Shown one piece after another: positions 24,300-37,257 of a stretch of 64,000 nt of DNA (position 1 is the first letter of the stretch; the number at the start of each line of letters is the position of its first letter). This stretch comes from Sesbania bispinosa (Eukaryota > Streptophyta > Magnoliopsida > Fabales > Fabaceae), in contig QLOH01000676.1 in assembly GCA_026901365.1 (NCBI GenBank), positions 434,001 through 498,000 of the forward strand, written 5' to 3'. Below the pieces are notes generated by a model. The model did no database searches. It was not told the origin of the DNA and worked only from the letters and a program-made list of their open reading frames with translations. Both the position numbers and the translations under genes were made by a program.

Positions 24300-25173
24300 A
24301 AAGGGTTTTATTTTAATATCATAACCAAATATTAAAAGCCTATAGGGTCACACGCATACAACAAGCCGCTAGGAAAAGATAATAATTCTAATTTGATTAG
24401 AATTATAACTTAATGGGTCAGGCCCATATGTGTTAGGGATAAGTGAGTGAGGGGTAAAACCCTAGCCACCACTCTATAAATATAGAATGAGATGCATTAC
24501 CCTAGACAAACGGGTAGTCGCTCTTACTGTCTGAACGCTACTAGCAGAGTTGAGGAGGGTTTCCTAGTTCGGCTAATGACGTGGACACCTCTAGAGACGT
24601 GGCTGTTATTGCCTCGTTTACAATTCTCAAAAGGTATGTCATTATATTTCATGCCTTATATGCCTTGATTCGTGTTTTCGCATTAACGATCATAACAAGG
24701 GAGGGAATCCATTTATTTCGCTGCACCCTGATCACATGCTTGATTACCTTAAAAAACAAGGATTAAAATTAGAATAGGAAAAAATATAATCAATCAAGAT
24801 TTGAATTTGAATTGAAAAAAATAAGGATTAGTGTTAAAAAAGTTATCATTTTAAAAAACCAGAATTCAGTATATCGGAATGGGGCGTGAATCAGGGGTAT
24901 TATTGTCTGGAAAAAGTGGAAACCAAAAAAAGGGAATTCCCTTTATATGTAGGTATAGATAACTTAAATACATGTTTTTACGTGAGTCATATATATCAAA
25001 TATATTAAAATTCAAATAATATGTAAATATAGACATTGATCATCTAAAAAAAATAAGAAATTTAAGAACTATATTATATTCTAAGAAAAATATATATGTT
25101 TATCTTTATTATTTAACTATTAGTATAACTAAAATTATTTAATTAGTATATCGAGGCGGGTTCGAGACGGGGC
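24300..25173 (+). repeat. Direct repeat R2 (874 bp)
   Basis: The second copy of R1 (20528-21402). It starts in the middle of the LTR sequence without its first ~790 bases, runs through the LTR 3' end (here TTAA instead of TTCA) and into the hAT-like right end, with no gypsy insertion. Confidence 0.9.
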
Positions 25174-25353
25174 CTGAGCGGGTTCTTACACCCCCAAACC
25201 CGTCCTCGTCCCCGCCCCGCCCCTGTTAAAGGCGAGGAGGGTTCGGGGTCGGTTTTACTTAAACTCGTTTAAAGCGGGTTTTCCTTGTCAAAGTCAGGGC
25301 AGAGTGGGACGACACTCGTGGGTTCGGGTTTGATTGTCATGCCTAATGATTAG

Positions 25354-27049
25354 AAATGTAGATGAGTCAAGCGGAGCACCTAAAACTTAGGTTTGGCCCA
25401 TGAAAAACTAGAAAATGAGACAAAAATGTAAAGTTTGGGTTTGAATGGTTAGAAAAACAAAACTTGAGTTTGATTTTTTACTTTTATAAAAAAAAATTTT
25501 AAATCATTTTTAAAATTTATTTAATATTTAATAAATATTTTAACATTAAATAATAATCTTAAATGCGAATGTTGTTAATATATGATATGTGTATTTAAAA
25601 AAATCTAGAGTAGGTATTATATTTTAGAAATTCAATATATTAACTTCTTAATTAATATAAAATTACTTCAATACTTATTTTCATAATTCTAGAGTATTTT
25701 TTAATCTATTATTTATTTTAAAAACAAACTTATATCTTTACATTTTCTTTTTTATTTTTACTAATTTTACTTTCATTATTTATATTAATTGATTAATTAT
25801 TATATATAATAAGTGAGATATCATACTCTTAACGTCAAATTTATAAAATTTAGGTTTAATTCATTTAAATAATTAAACTCGACTTTAAATTTGTGTTTAT
25901 TTATTTAATTAAATAAATAAGTTTAATCAAATATTTAACGAATGAAATCCAAATAATTCATGAATAGTTTAATTCATTAGTAATTCAGCTCATTTACTGT
26001 AATTGAAAAAGGGTGATAAAAATAGCTGGACTTGTCAAATAGGAGTATAGAATTGAATCAATTGATGGTTGTCAACATAAATTATTGTAAAAGTTAGTTA
26101 AGTTACTCTAAACCTGAATAATGGGACGTTCAGGTGCTATGTATTGGGACATTGAGATTTGAGACACGTATACTGGGACGCTCAAATTAGTACATGTAAC
26201 TTCTGAATCAATATGATATGCACACTATGTAGTGTATAGTTTATTTCCACTTGTCAAATACTCACATTTTTCCTTTGCTTAATCCTCAGAGGATAATTGG
26301 TTAAGAATTCCGACTTCGTACAAACAAAGGTCAAGGGCCACCCTTTCAGCAGTGTTCATGTGATTAGGAATGATTAATGTGAAAATTGGAAAGATCTTTT
26401 GCTTAATAATGTTGGCGATCGACAATTAATGTTTAGTAAAGACTCTTTCTCTTTTGCTTTTGGGGAGGCCAAACCAAAATCACCAGCTTCACCCTCCTGT
26501 TAGGTAGACTAGAACAACACTTTGTACAACTTGTCCCAGGCACCAGCAAAAAAGACATACTCTTTTTATTCTTTTTCCACACACCCTAACTACCCAGCTC
26601 TTTTATCAAGCACCTAACCAAATACTAAAAAATGTGCAAAATTATATATTTATCCAAATATATGCTATCTGTTAAAAAAAAATCCCACAAGCTCATTAAA
26701 CTACCTTTTACCATGCACAAGTGCATATAGTCAAAAGAAGAACATATGATGTATGGAATTTTGATTCATTTCTTGGCATTGAATTGATGCTGGAATATTC
26801 ATTGATATAGTATCATTTAATTTGTATCATTCCAAGATTGAGATCAAAGAGAGATTAAAGTCCAAAGTGCACAACTTTATTTCACCAAAGGCATACTCTG
26901 CTTTTTCTATTGCTTTGCCTCTTTCTCTCATTCTTTTTAATTTTCTATTAGACGTTTGGTATCTTATCATTGTCTGCTTTGCATCTATCAAAGGAAGAGA
27001 AATCCAAAGCTGAAGAGAGAGCGACAAAATAGAGAGAACAAAACCAAAG
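25354..27049. other. AT-rich spacer
   Basis: No gene or clear repeat is seen. A small imperfect repeat of 'GGGACGTTCAGGTG / GGGACGCTCAAATT' lies at about 26123-26190. Confidence 0.35.
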
Positions 27050-27690
27050 TCATTTCATTTATATAAATAAAACTCATAACAATTAAAGCAAAATACATTA
27101 TGATGGGTGTAAGTGATGCATGCCAGAAGCATTAAGTCTCTCCCAATATCCCCATTCAACCAAAACCAACAACAACAACAAGCAACCTCGTATGCATCTC
27201 TTACATCCCATGATTCCATCATAAACATAAACAGAATAAAGGGAAAATCATAATCAGTGGCAAGTACACACAAAATACAAAGAAAAAAAATGAAGGACCT
27301 AATTAAAGTTAAAGGTAATTCGGACCGCTACCCTCAATTCCCCGCGATGCAATGATGACACTCTCCCAATTCTGCACTTAGAAACTCGGAGAGTGCAATT
27401 GCAAAGCCTTTGTTGTTTTGGTTCTTTCACCATCACCTTCCTTCAACCAATATTTACAGATGAATCATTCCATCCTACACCACCATCTGCTTCCTCAACT
27501 GTGAAAGATACAATCTTTGAGGCCATGTTTGTGGGTGATAAATAGTAGTACTAAAAGTTGTGAATGATAATGGAAGAGTTACAAAGCAAATAAAAGCTCA
27601 AGAAAATGTAAATGGCCAAGCTATAGCTATGAGGTAGCTAAGCTAAGAGTGGGAAGAGGAAGTGAAAGTGAGTAAGCATAGGGACAAAGA
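27050..27690 (-). ncRNA. Possible short transcript with a 27-codon reading frame
   Basis: A minus-strand TATA box (27705-27716) and a plain leader precede an ATG at 27526. The frame MASKIVSFTVEEADGGVGWN continues for seven more residues to a TGA at 27443. A GTAAAT donor-like site within the frame and an acceptor-like TAAGTGCAG at about 27372-27380 could join it to a second exon of about 20 codons. The transcript would also include a stem of CACTCTCC with GGAGAGTG (about 27360-27397). I recognise neither the peptide nor the RNA. It is offered only because promoter, leader and frame lie in the right order. Confidence 0.25.
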
Positions 27691-27704
27691 GTGACATGAT
27701 GGGT

Positions 27705-27716
27705 CGTATATAAAGG
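27705..27716 (-). promoter_or_regulatory. Candidate TATA box for the short transcript
   Basis: Reads CTTTATATACGA on the minus strand. A transcription start about 30 bases downstream would fall near 27680, roughly 150 bases before the ATG at 27526. Confidence 0.35.
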
Positions 27717-29744
27717 CGAGATTTTAGCTTTTGGTTCTGCATTATGATTATTAATATTAATTTGTAAATATGCATGTGAAGGGGAAAAACAAAAAATAAA
27801 TAATGAAAAGCAGAGTTGAAATTCTTGGTCTAATATGGTTAAGGGCATGTTTGTGGGGAATGGGAAAAACTCCACTAACTCGGTTTCCAAGGCTCTTGGA
27901 ATTTTCATATTCATTTTGAAAGGGAAGAGGAAAAGGAAATAAATTTGAGGGGTTTGATGGGGTTTGTTTGTCTGCGTATGTGAACATGGGGTGGTTAAGT
28001 CCTTCTCACTTAGCTCAACACAGAAGCTTTTATGGGCAACTTTTTGGATTTATTACCTTATTATTGGGTTGAGGGGCTGGGAAAGATGTTGCGTTGTGTG
28101 TAGTGGGGCATTAACCTTGATTGGAGTGAAGAATGGATATGGGGGCGGATGATTGGCCCAAGGTGCACCTATGCAGCTAACCCCCACCATTACCAATTTC
28201 TCTTTCCATTTTGACGCCTAGCTAGTTAGTATGAATATGAATGTACATGATTGAGCAATCACCACCAAACTCATAACACTAGTAGGATTAATAGTGACCA
28301 CAACTAATTATATAGAGTACTACTCTTTTAAGTAAGTGTTAGTAAGAATTACCCAAACCATTATGGCTCGCTTGATTAAGAAGCTGTAAATTAAACTTGT
28401 ACTAATAGATTATTCTAAAGATCAATTTTTTTTTGTCTTGTTCTTTATCTATCTACTGCCTCTTCATGTTTCTTTCACACTGAAAAAGGCTATATAGGTG
28501 CGTTTATCTGAATAGTTCAATAAGCAGCATTCACAATTTACATCAGGAATCTTTAAACAACTTTTGTCATGGCATTTACTGAACAATTTTTCCAAGTCCA
28601 GCCAACGTGCATTGCTTGGTGTCTAATGTGGACTCCACAAGAAACGTCAATATTTTGAACTAGCAAGGCTATCACAAATGCATGCGTATTTGAAATTTTA
28701 GGACTAGCTAGTTGCAGTAAATGAGAAGACAAGGAGAAAAAGACACTTACAAATTCTACCCTGCTCTCATGCATCTTGTTCCTTTGCTTAATTTCTTTAA
28801 CAAGGACCATTGCAGTCAAAGATTGTATACCTACCCATTCATAAGTGTTCCAATTTATATATTTGAAAGTAATGAATATTTATCCCACTATAATGTGTTA
28901 CTATTTTCTTTTCTATCCACAAAACAAAAGTGAATCATTCTAAAATAATTGTGCCTAGCTATTTATAAACACATAATTTTTTTTCCCAATTATTGTGTAA
29001 TGATCGTAAGGTTCAAAAAGGTTGAATATGGTTTGTTTGTCTTCTAGCAAGGAACAATTATAAGGGTCTGTGACTGTGAGTGAGTGGAATTGGTAACAAA
29101 TTAAAAAATAATAATTTAAAGGAAATGAGAATGAGAAATATATATGTGCTGTGCTGTGAAGCAGGGGAGGGATGGATTATATATGAAAATGAAGTTGGGG
29201 CCTTTGGATTATAATGGACACCAAAGTCTTTGTCTACCATATTGCTGGTATGATAGAGACTAAATCTGAGACACATAGAAACACACTTTTGAGCATGATA
29301 GGGAAAGAACACACCTGTACTAACAAAATGTGCAGCACAATCACTTTACTATAGATTTGGCCACCAGAATAGAAAAAAAAAAGCATGACATTACAAAAGC
29401 ATAACAATAAGTCAGCGGTACAGATTCCTTCTTCTTTTAGCTACCTATTTATTTTCAATTTTTCATTTACTTTTCTTTGTTTTCCCTCCTCAATCTCTGT
29501 TGATTGAAGTCTCTTCTAGAACTTATAATGCAATAATGCTAGTAATTAGCCTTACACAAGTGTCACGTATAAATTTTAATTTGTTTTAGTTGAGGAGAGG
29601 AAAAAATGAGGCAGAATAATGCATTTCTGGTTTTGAATTGGCATGTAATTATACAAACTTTATTAACCTAATTAATTGTCTCAAAACCACCGTAATTTCT
29701 TCAGTAAAACTAGCCGAAAAACTAATTGAAATTTGAAAAGCTAG
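27717..29744. other. Spacer
   Basis: No repeat family or gene is recognised. It is somewhat less AT-rich than its surroundings, and it could contain regulatory sequence for the putative minus-strand transcript. Confidence 0.35.
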
Positions 29745-30062
29745 ATGAAAATTGAAAGTTGAAAAATTGGCTGATTTGATTAAAGGTATTTGGCAAAACT
29801 AACTGAAAATGGTAAAATGACATGCAAAGACATCATTAATTATTAAATATTGAGGAGTGAGGGTGGTTTAGAGATAAACTTATAATAAATTTTTAGCTAG
29901 TAGCTGAAAATGAGAGTTTTTTTCTAAAAAACTACCTCAAGTAGCTTTTCAAGAAAAGTTAGTAGCTATACAAAAAAAATTACCTTATCAAACACATCTG
30001 AAATGGTTTTACGTACTAATTTCAGCTTCTACCTAGTTGAAATGACTTCTCAAATACACTTA
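29745..30062 (+). mobile_element. MITE family A, copy 4
   Basis: Aligns with the other three copies, including AATTATTAAATATTGAGGAG, the TTTTAGCTAGTAGCTGAAA block and the AAGTAGCTTTTCAAGAAAAG block. The terminal repeats are decayed (CTCAAATACACTTA at the right). Confidence 0.65.
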
Positions 30063-30164
30063 TATGTAATTTATAGAGTTATCATATGCAAATTTTCCTT
30101 GAAGCACTTTATAAAAATAATATCATTTATTTTTTATTTATATATTTTTTTCATTCTTTCATCT

Positions 30165-30455
30165 ATAGAGAGTAACGTTGACCCGAATCCACGTTTAAAA
30201 CGTGGTTTTGCACTAAATCAAATACACACTTATAATGTGTTTGGTTTACCAAAGAATCAAGTTTTAAATGCGGATCCGAGCAAACGCTATTCTCAATAGC
30301 ATTAGCTCGAATCCACATTTGAAACGTGATTTTAGAGTTTTGGTTTACCCCAAAACCATGTTTCAAACGTGGACCCGGGTAAACGTTACTCATAGTAGGT
30401 TTTGCTCGAATCCACGTTTAAAACGTGAATCCAATGTAAACCAAACCCACCGTTA
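30165..30455. repeat. Foldback repeat family B, two units
   Basis: Alternating inverted blocks of the type GAATCCACGTTTAAAACGTG and CATGTTTCAAACGTGGACCC, with GTGTTTGGTTTACC-like ends, in two successive units. Related to about 875-1037 and 49690-50185. No protein or TSD is visible. Confidence 0.55.
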
Positions 30456-31215
30456 ATATGGATCCATGTCCATCAAAGAAATAAATAGAAAAAGGGACTT
30501 TCTGAAATAAATTAATGATTTAAAATTTGATGATATGGAATGTGTGGCTTTAAATTTTGAGATATCTCTTAAGGGTATAAATGTTTTTCTTAATGTTTAT
30601 TCGAGAGTATTTTCATTTGGTAGTTAATAAATGGATAATATTTCTTTGACACCTAAAATTAGGGTGTGATAAATATAAGAAGGAGAAAGATAGATAAAAA
30701 AATAAAAAGAAAGAAAAATATGATAACTAATAAGTGATGTGATAGGAAAAAAAGATGAAAAAGGATAGAAAAATAAATTATAGATCAAGATATAAGAGAA
30801 TGTTGTGTTAAAAAAATTAAAATTATTAATAAATTAATCTTTTAAATTATAATTAAACATTAAAAGTGAAAACTTTTTCCAATAAACCTAAAATCACCTG
30901 TTTAAGGCATGCGACACGTCATACGTTCCAGTGAAAACCATTGACTATCTTATTAGGGATAGGACATAATTCTCCTAATTTGTTGAGTTTAAACACTTAA
31001 TTTTGTTAAATATCGAGATTAAATACTTGACCGTGTGTTTTTTTCCCTCATGATACACCGTCCAAATCAAAAGAATGCTATGATTTGTCTTTCTTTGTCT
31101 TTATTTGGATTAGAGAAAATCAGATAATTATATTATTTTTCATAATTTGATTGTAGTAGAGGACAAAATTAAAAAGGAAAAATATAATGAGTTAAAAAAA
31201 CTTCTCTAATGAACC
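30456..31215. other. AT-rich spacer
   Basis: I see nothing coding or repeated in it. Confidence 0.35.
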
Positions 31216-31483
31216 AATCGAGTAAACCACCATTTTAGTCCCTGAAAGTATGGTCAACTGTCAATTTAGTCCCTGAATTGAAAAAACTGTTAATTTAGTC
31301 TCTGTGTTAAACTTCGGTTAGTTTAGTCCTTTTGTTACTGTACGTTAGTTAACAAAATATGAAATAAAAGGACTAATTTGACCGACGTTTAACACTTTCA
31401 GGGACCAAATTTACAGATTTTTCAATTCTGGGACTAAATTCACAGGCGACCACATTTTCATGTACTAAAGCGCTGATTTACTC
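31216..31483. mobile_element. Foldback ('tagtccctg') element
   Basis: The two halves form long inverted repeats: left CATTTTAGTCCCTGAAAGTA..., right the complement in ...CATTTTCATGTACTAAAGCG. This is the same architecture as the MULE foldbacks at 33257, 35598, 43401 and 49233, but no 9-bp duplication could be found here. Confidence 0.55.
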
Positions 31484-33247
31484 TAATCCCATCCTTTGAG
31501 ATAAGAAATGAGGATGAGAATCAGATGGCTAAAAAGAGTTGACTCAAACAAAGATAAGGCAAATAAAATGGGACCCATAGGTCATGTGGGTTGCGCCCCA
31601 CGTGCTAGTCTCAATTGCAGATGATTTTGTGTCTAATTGAATTCTACTTCAGCATTACGTCATAAATATGTCATTAGAGTAGTAGCTAATATCGACCATC
31701 AAATGTTACTATGTTAGCTAATTGAATTCTCACGCGTTCTCTTTGCACTTCTGTTCCGTAGTTAGGAGGGAGAAGGTAAAACTTTTTTCTCTTCTTTTAT
31801 TAAAGATATATATGAACAATTCTAAAATTTGTGTATGAATAATATTAATGTAAACAACTCTACTTTTAGACTAACCCAGGCCAATGGAAATTGGAGGGTG
31901 GAAGGAATGATGTGCAATGCAACAATTTTGGAGAACGGATCGTTGGGTTCAACAAGGAAATCAGCTTTGGTTGGTTGGCCAAATTGTGCTGTCCAGCTCA
32001 AAGAGGTGCTCCAACGGCTTTAATTTGAGTCATAACCATCTCATACCAAACAATACTCTCCAAATTTGCTGTCTCACTCTCCAATTAATGGGCTTAACTT
32101 TCAAATTTTAATCATCATTTTAGAGTTATCCAAATGGAAATTATAGGCATTTAATACTCTATTTCATCAAATATTGTTATAATGATATGATATAATCATT
32201 CATTTTTTAAGTTTTATTAACTCTAAGAACAACTATTACTATTACATAACTATAGCTCTTTTTATAAATTAATGTAATTTTTTTTGTCTTTGACTAACTA
32301 TCTCTCATAAGCATAATTGTAGATTTAATCACCTTGCAGATAAAGTTCGTATATGTCACAGTCAATGATTGATTCATGATTCAGATGAAGGGACCGATTT
32401 TTTTTAATAAATATTAATTATTAGTCAAATTCGTCATATCTTTTAATTATTTAAATTATACATATAATACATTCATGTTATAAAATTTAGCGATATTAAT
32501 AACATCTTTATTAAGTATTTTGTTGATAAAAATAAATTAAAGGGACTAAATTTTAATAATAAATATTAAATTAAATGTATCACACTCATTCTATTTAATT
32601 TTTTTCATTTATTATATATATATATTGATAATATTTTGTTTTTTTGTATATAATGTATAGTGTAATAGCTAGAGTGGGGGCCAAGTCACATGCCCTTGAA
32701 TCCGTTTTTTGTCACAATCCACTTCAACATCAACCAACCACAATTTGGTATAAATTGATCTAATTAGTATAATATATTAAAACTTAAAAAAAATAAAAAA
32801 ATTAAATAAACCGAGTTGAATAAATCAAGTTTTAATAACTTAGAACCATATTTTGTATTCAATTTAAAAAATAAATTTAATTTAATTCAAACCGAATTTA
32901 TATATGTTTATTTATAAATAAATATGTTTTTTTTCTAAGCTTATAAATAAGTATGTTATATTACTCGTGTTTATATAATTAATTTTGTTTATATATTAAG
33001 TACACATATCTTGTACCTATTTATGAAAAAAATATTTAAATAAAGAAAGAGATTCAATAAACATTTTATTATAGAAGTATTTAAGTAAATAAAGATAATT
33101 ATACTTTTATAGGCTATCAATTTTTATTAACTTGAAGTCATGAAATTATAGACTTGTGTAGATTTCTTATGTGACAATATGAATTTGAAAAGATTTATTA
33201 TTATTTATTATTTGATATTTTACATTATTTTACTATTATATTTATAA
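31484..33247. other. AT-rich spacer
   Basis: No gene is recognised. Short open frames near 31829-32111 show no domain. Confidence 0.35.
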
Positions 33248-33256
33248 TATATTTTA

Positions 33257-33523
33257 GAATAAACCACCACTTTCGTCTTCGAAGTATCATTCTTTCTCCT
33301 ACTTAGTCCCTAAATTAAACAAAAATAAAAGTTATTTCTCGAACTTTTAAATATTCATCACGTTAATCCTCAAACAAGGACCAATGTGATGGGATAATTT
33401 GAAAATTGTAGGACTAATGTGATGAATATTTTAAAGTTCGAGGACTACTTATGTATTTAATTTAGTTTGTGGACTAATTAGGAAAGAGATGACTAATTCG
33501 GGGACGAATTTGAGGGTTTATTT
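33257..33523. mobile_element. Foldback MULE MITE with 9-bp TSD
   Basis: A 267-bp element whose halves are inverted repeats (AATAAACCACCACTTTCGTC against the complement of GACGAATTTGAGGGTTTATT). It is flanked by TATATTTTA on both sides (33248-33256 and 33524-33532). The TSD is AT-only, so chance is possible, but its length fits the other copies. Confidence 0.65.
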
Positions 33524-33623
33524 TATATTTTAAGATTTATTTATTTATTTATTTACAGAAAGGCTAAGAGGAAATAAAAAAACTATCGAATTCAAATTCA
33601 GAACCAACCTAATCTTTATCTTT

Positions 33624-34735
33624 ATATATATAAAAGTAAGGTGGTGAAAGTGGCCAACAAAATCTAAAGTGAGGGCACAATAGTAAATTCCTTTAAACAA
33701 AACTTCTAAAAATAGAAAGTATCTTTGACATTTTAAATGATTAATATTATGCATCACTATTAATTAACTACTTTAATTATATTAAAGTAAATATCACTAT
33801 AAAAATAAAAAAATTATGATAATAAGAAATATAAATAATGATAATTTAAAGCATTTCTAATAAATTTTAAAAAATAAATAATAATATTAAATTTAAAACA
33901 TTCTCAAACACTTAAAAAAACTAATTTATAATTATATTGGTAGTAATTATAGTAATTATTTAGTTATAGTTATTTTTATATAAAAAATTAATATTATTTA
34001 AAACCCATTTTAACAATTTCAATATTAAAAATGAAAGATTTATAAAATAAATAAAAACATAATATGAAATTTAAAACATAATAAAATAATTTTATAAAGG
34101 TAAAACTTTATTTTAAAAAATAAAAATATAATATCAAATTTGAAACATGCTCAAACACTTAAAAATTATTTAATTATATATATATATAAAAGTAAGGTAG
34201 TGAAAGTGGCCAACGAAATCTAAAGTGAGGGCACAATAGTAAATTCCTTTAAACAAAACTTCTAAAAATAGAAAGTATCTTTGACATTTTAAATGATTAA
34301 TATTATGCATCACCATTAATTAACTACAGTAATTATATTAAAGTAAATATCACTATAAAAATAAAAAATTTATGATAATAAGAAATTTAAATAATGATAA
34401 TTTAAAGCATTTCTAATAATTTTTAAAAAATAAATGATAATATGAAATTTAAACATTCTCAAACACTTAAAAAACTAATTTATAATTATATTGGTAGTAA
34501 TTATAGTAATTATTTAGTTATAGTTGTTTTTACATAAAAAATTAATATTATTTAAAACCCATTTTAACAATTTCAATATTTAAAAGGAAATATTTATAAA
34601 ATAAATAAAAACATAATATGAAATTTAAAACATAATAAAATAATTTTATAAAGGTAAAACTTTATTTTAAAAAAATAAAAATATAATATCAAATTTGAAA
34701 CATGCTCAAACACTTAAAAATTATTTAATAATTAT
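33624..34735. repeat. Tandem duplication, two 556-bp units
   Basis: The units 33624-34179 and 34180-34735 are nearly identical, both opening TATATATAAAAGTAAGGT and continuing GTGAAAGTGGCCAAC. A third, more eroded partial unit continues to about 35150. Non-coding and extremely AT-rich. Confidence 0.85.
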
Positions 34736-35597
34736 AATAACAATAATTGTATTAGTTATTTAGTTATAGTTACCTTTATTATATCAAACATCAATATTAA
34801 AGCCAATTTTAACAATCAATATTAAAAATAATTTACAAAATCATTTCAAAAAATAACATATAGATTAAAATAATTTACAAAATCATTTCAAAAAATAAAA
34901 AATGTAATACAGAATTTAAAACATATTCAAACACTTAAAAAATGTACAACTTTTGTTATAATAGTTATAGTAAATTATTATATCAAAATATCAAATATCA
35001 GTATTAAAGGTCATTTTAATAGTTGAAATATATTAAAAATAAGGTTTATAAGATAAATAAAGATATACTATGAAGTTTAAAATAATATTAAAAAATATTT
35101 TATAATTATGTTAATAGTAATTATAATAATTATTTAATTAGTATTCTTATGTGGTTTTCTTATTTTTGTTTAAAGGGTCTTTGTGATCTAGGATAAAGAA
35201 TAACATTTTTTAATTTTCATGCTTTGCAAATGTCAAAGTCCCAACTAAATATTTGAAAAAAATTAAATTGTGATTGGTTATGACCATCTTCATTTGGTTT
35301 TTGAGTTTTTTTTTTAATTTTATCGTTGACAATGATAAATGAAAGATTGAAAATGTTGCAGAATTTCTTTAATTGGTGACTTATCTTTGTATGTGTTGCA
35401 ACAACTTAGTTGTTTTGCAAAATTTCACTTGATAGGAAAATTAAAATTTGATTTGGTTATGAGTAAAACTAGCTAGCAAAGTTTTTAAGTTGTTGATGAA
35501 CTGAGCAATGCCTATAACCCATAAAATTTTTGTTCTATTCAGTTATACGGGCATATATAAGTTGGCAAGAAAATTATTGGTGTTTAGAAAGAAATAT

Positions 35598-36130
35598 GGG
35601 TAAAATAACATTTTAGTCCCTATAAAATACGTGAGTTTTGATTTTCGTCCCTGTAAAATTTTTCTTTTTTATTTGATCCTTATAAAATATTTAAGCTATT
35701 TTTTAGTCCCTATTGTTGATTCCACTATCAATTACGAATGTCTCGAACGTCCATCACAATTAGTAATCATATGTATTGTACCTTGGCACATTATACAACA
35801 GTGTTAGCCTCTTTAAACACATTCAAAGACTATTTATGATATATATGAAGGAAGAAATGTACAAAGAATTTATGTTCAAATTGACCATGAAATTTAACTT
35901 TTTAAATGAGTTTAAGGAAGGTAACACTCTTATATAATGTGTTAGGGTACTTTTGAAGTATTGTTGGCTATCATGGGTGTTCGACACATCCACAATTAAC
36001 AGTAGAACCAACATCAGGGACTGAAAAAATATCATAAATATTTTATAAGGATGAAATAAAAAAGAAAAATTTTCCAGGGACGAAAATCAAAACTCGAATA
36101 TTTTATAGGGACTAAAATGTTATTTTACCC
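35598..36130. mobile_element. Foldback MULE with perfect 9-bp TSD
   Basis: A 533-bp element with ~150-bp inverted arms, beginning GGGTAAAATAACATTTTAGT and ending in its complement. It is flanked by AAGAAATAT at 35589-35597 and 36131-36139. The long arms, GGG start and 9-bp TSD indicate a non-autonomous Mutator-like foldback element. Confidence 0.88.
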
Positions 36131-36830
36131 AAGAAATATTATAGTTCGGTGTATTCGAATATAAACCTTAAAGTAAAATAATGAACGTTACGTCCGAAAG
36201 CAATTCCAAGAATCTTAAAGTTTTATTCTATACATGAGACATTCTCGGAGCACTAGAAAGAATATTCTAAAAAGCCATTATTATTTTTACATCATGTATG
36301 TACTAGAGGCATTCCATAAGCAATAGAAAAAATCTCGCTAATGGGTCATTCCATAAGCATTAGAAATAACGGATTATATATTATATTGTATGAATTTTTT
36401 ATTATAGATTAGATAACAAATCAAATAAAATAAAATCTTTTCAAATAAATAAAAAGATATAAAAGAGTATAAGATATAAGAGTGTGTTAGGAATAAAAGA
36501 TGTAGTCATTTAATTTAACACTATTTGATAAATGAGAATGAGAATATTAATCATAAGAGAATCTCTTTGGAGAAAAAATTCGTTCGGTATGAAAGGGGGT
36601 ATGAGAGGGAAAGTTTAAAAAATTGATCAATTTCATGGATATGTACAAAAAATTTAAATATGACTTCCATGGAAAAAGAGTCGGTAGAGAGTATGATTTA
36701 AAATGGTGGTTAGACATATTTTCAGTTAGATAAATAGGTTAGGGGGAACAATTATAGGACAAATAGTTATCAACCTTTAAAAAGAGTTAGTTATCCCATT
36801 AAAAATCTAATATATAAAAAAAGTTTAATT

Positions 36831-36997
36831 AGTATGCACGGACAGTGTAAAAGAGTTTTACACTGACGTTTAATCATGATTCTTCATTTATATGACCTTT
36901 AAAATATTAATTAGTAAAGTCAACATACTTACCATAAATCAATGGTTGTGATTAACTGTCAGATTTTTTACATTGTCAGTGCACAATCCTTAAATAT
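36831..36997. mobile_element. MITE family D copy
   Basis: Strongly similar to 4111-4293 (AGTTTAATTAGTATGCACGG, TTTTACACTGACGTTTAATC, TTTACATTGTCAGTGCACAA). Ends are eroded and no TSD was settled. Confidence 0.65.
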
Positions 36998-37257
36998 TAT
37001 TTGACAAACTAAAAAAAGAATAATTTAAAAATGAACTTTTGAAACTTTTATAATGTTTAAATAATCATTTTTTTGGAAAATATTATGTAATCAATAAATT
37101 AAAATAATTTTAAAAGTTACTATAGTTTTTAACTTCTTTTATAAATATAATTTAAAATAGGATTTAATAGATATACACGGACATTATAAAAAAAATTACA
37201 TGTTCGGGTGGAATTAATAAAGGGGAAACGGAAGTAGCTTGAGTTTGTTATGATATA

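Larger units (their letters stand above)
19107..25345. mobile_element. Composite hAT-like element with nested retroelements
   Basis: The left end TAGGCATGGCAAC and right end GTCATGCCTA are inverted repeats, each followed inward by GC-rich 'GGGGCGGGTTCGGG' sequence typical of plant non-autonomous hAT ends. The flanking octamers GTGATTAT (19099-19106) and ATGATTAG (25346-25353) share six of eight bases, so the TSD is decayed but plausible. No transposase is present. The interior contains a 15-bp-stem palindrome (19316-19350), a partial ~230-bp tandem repeat (19404-19503 against 19636-19733), a solo LTR, a 5' gypsy fragment and two 874-bp direct repeats. Confidence 0.6.

Noticed and set aside
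27321..27345. Possible miR166-like sequence (TCGGACC...TTCCCC)
   Set aside because: The middle does not match and no complementary arm for a miR166 hairpin lies nearby.
34180..34200. Second TATATATAAAAGTAAG block as the Helitron 5' end
   Set aside because: It lacks the TC start after A; it is the repeat of the 33.6-kb unit.
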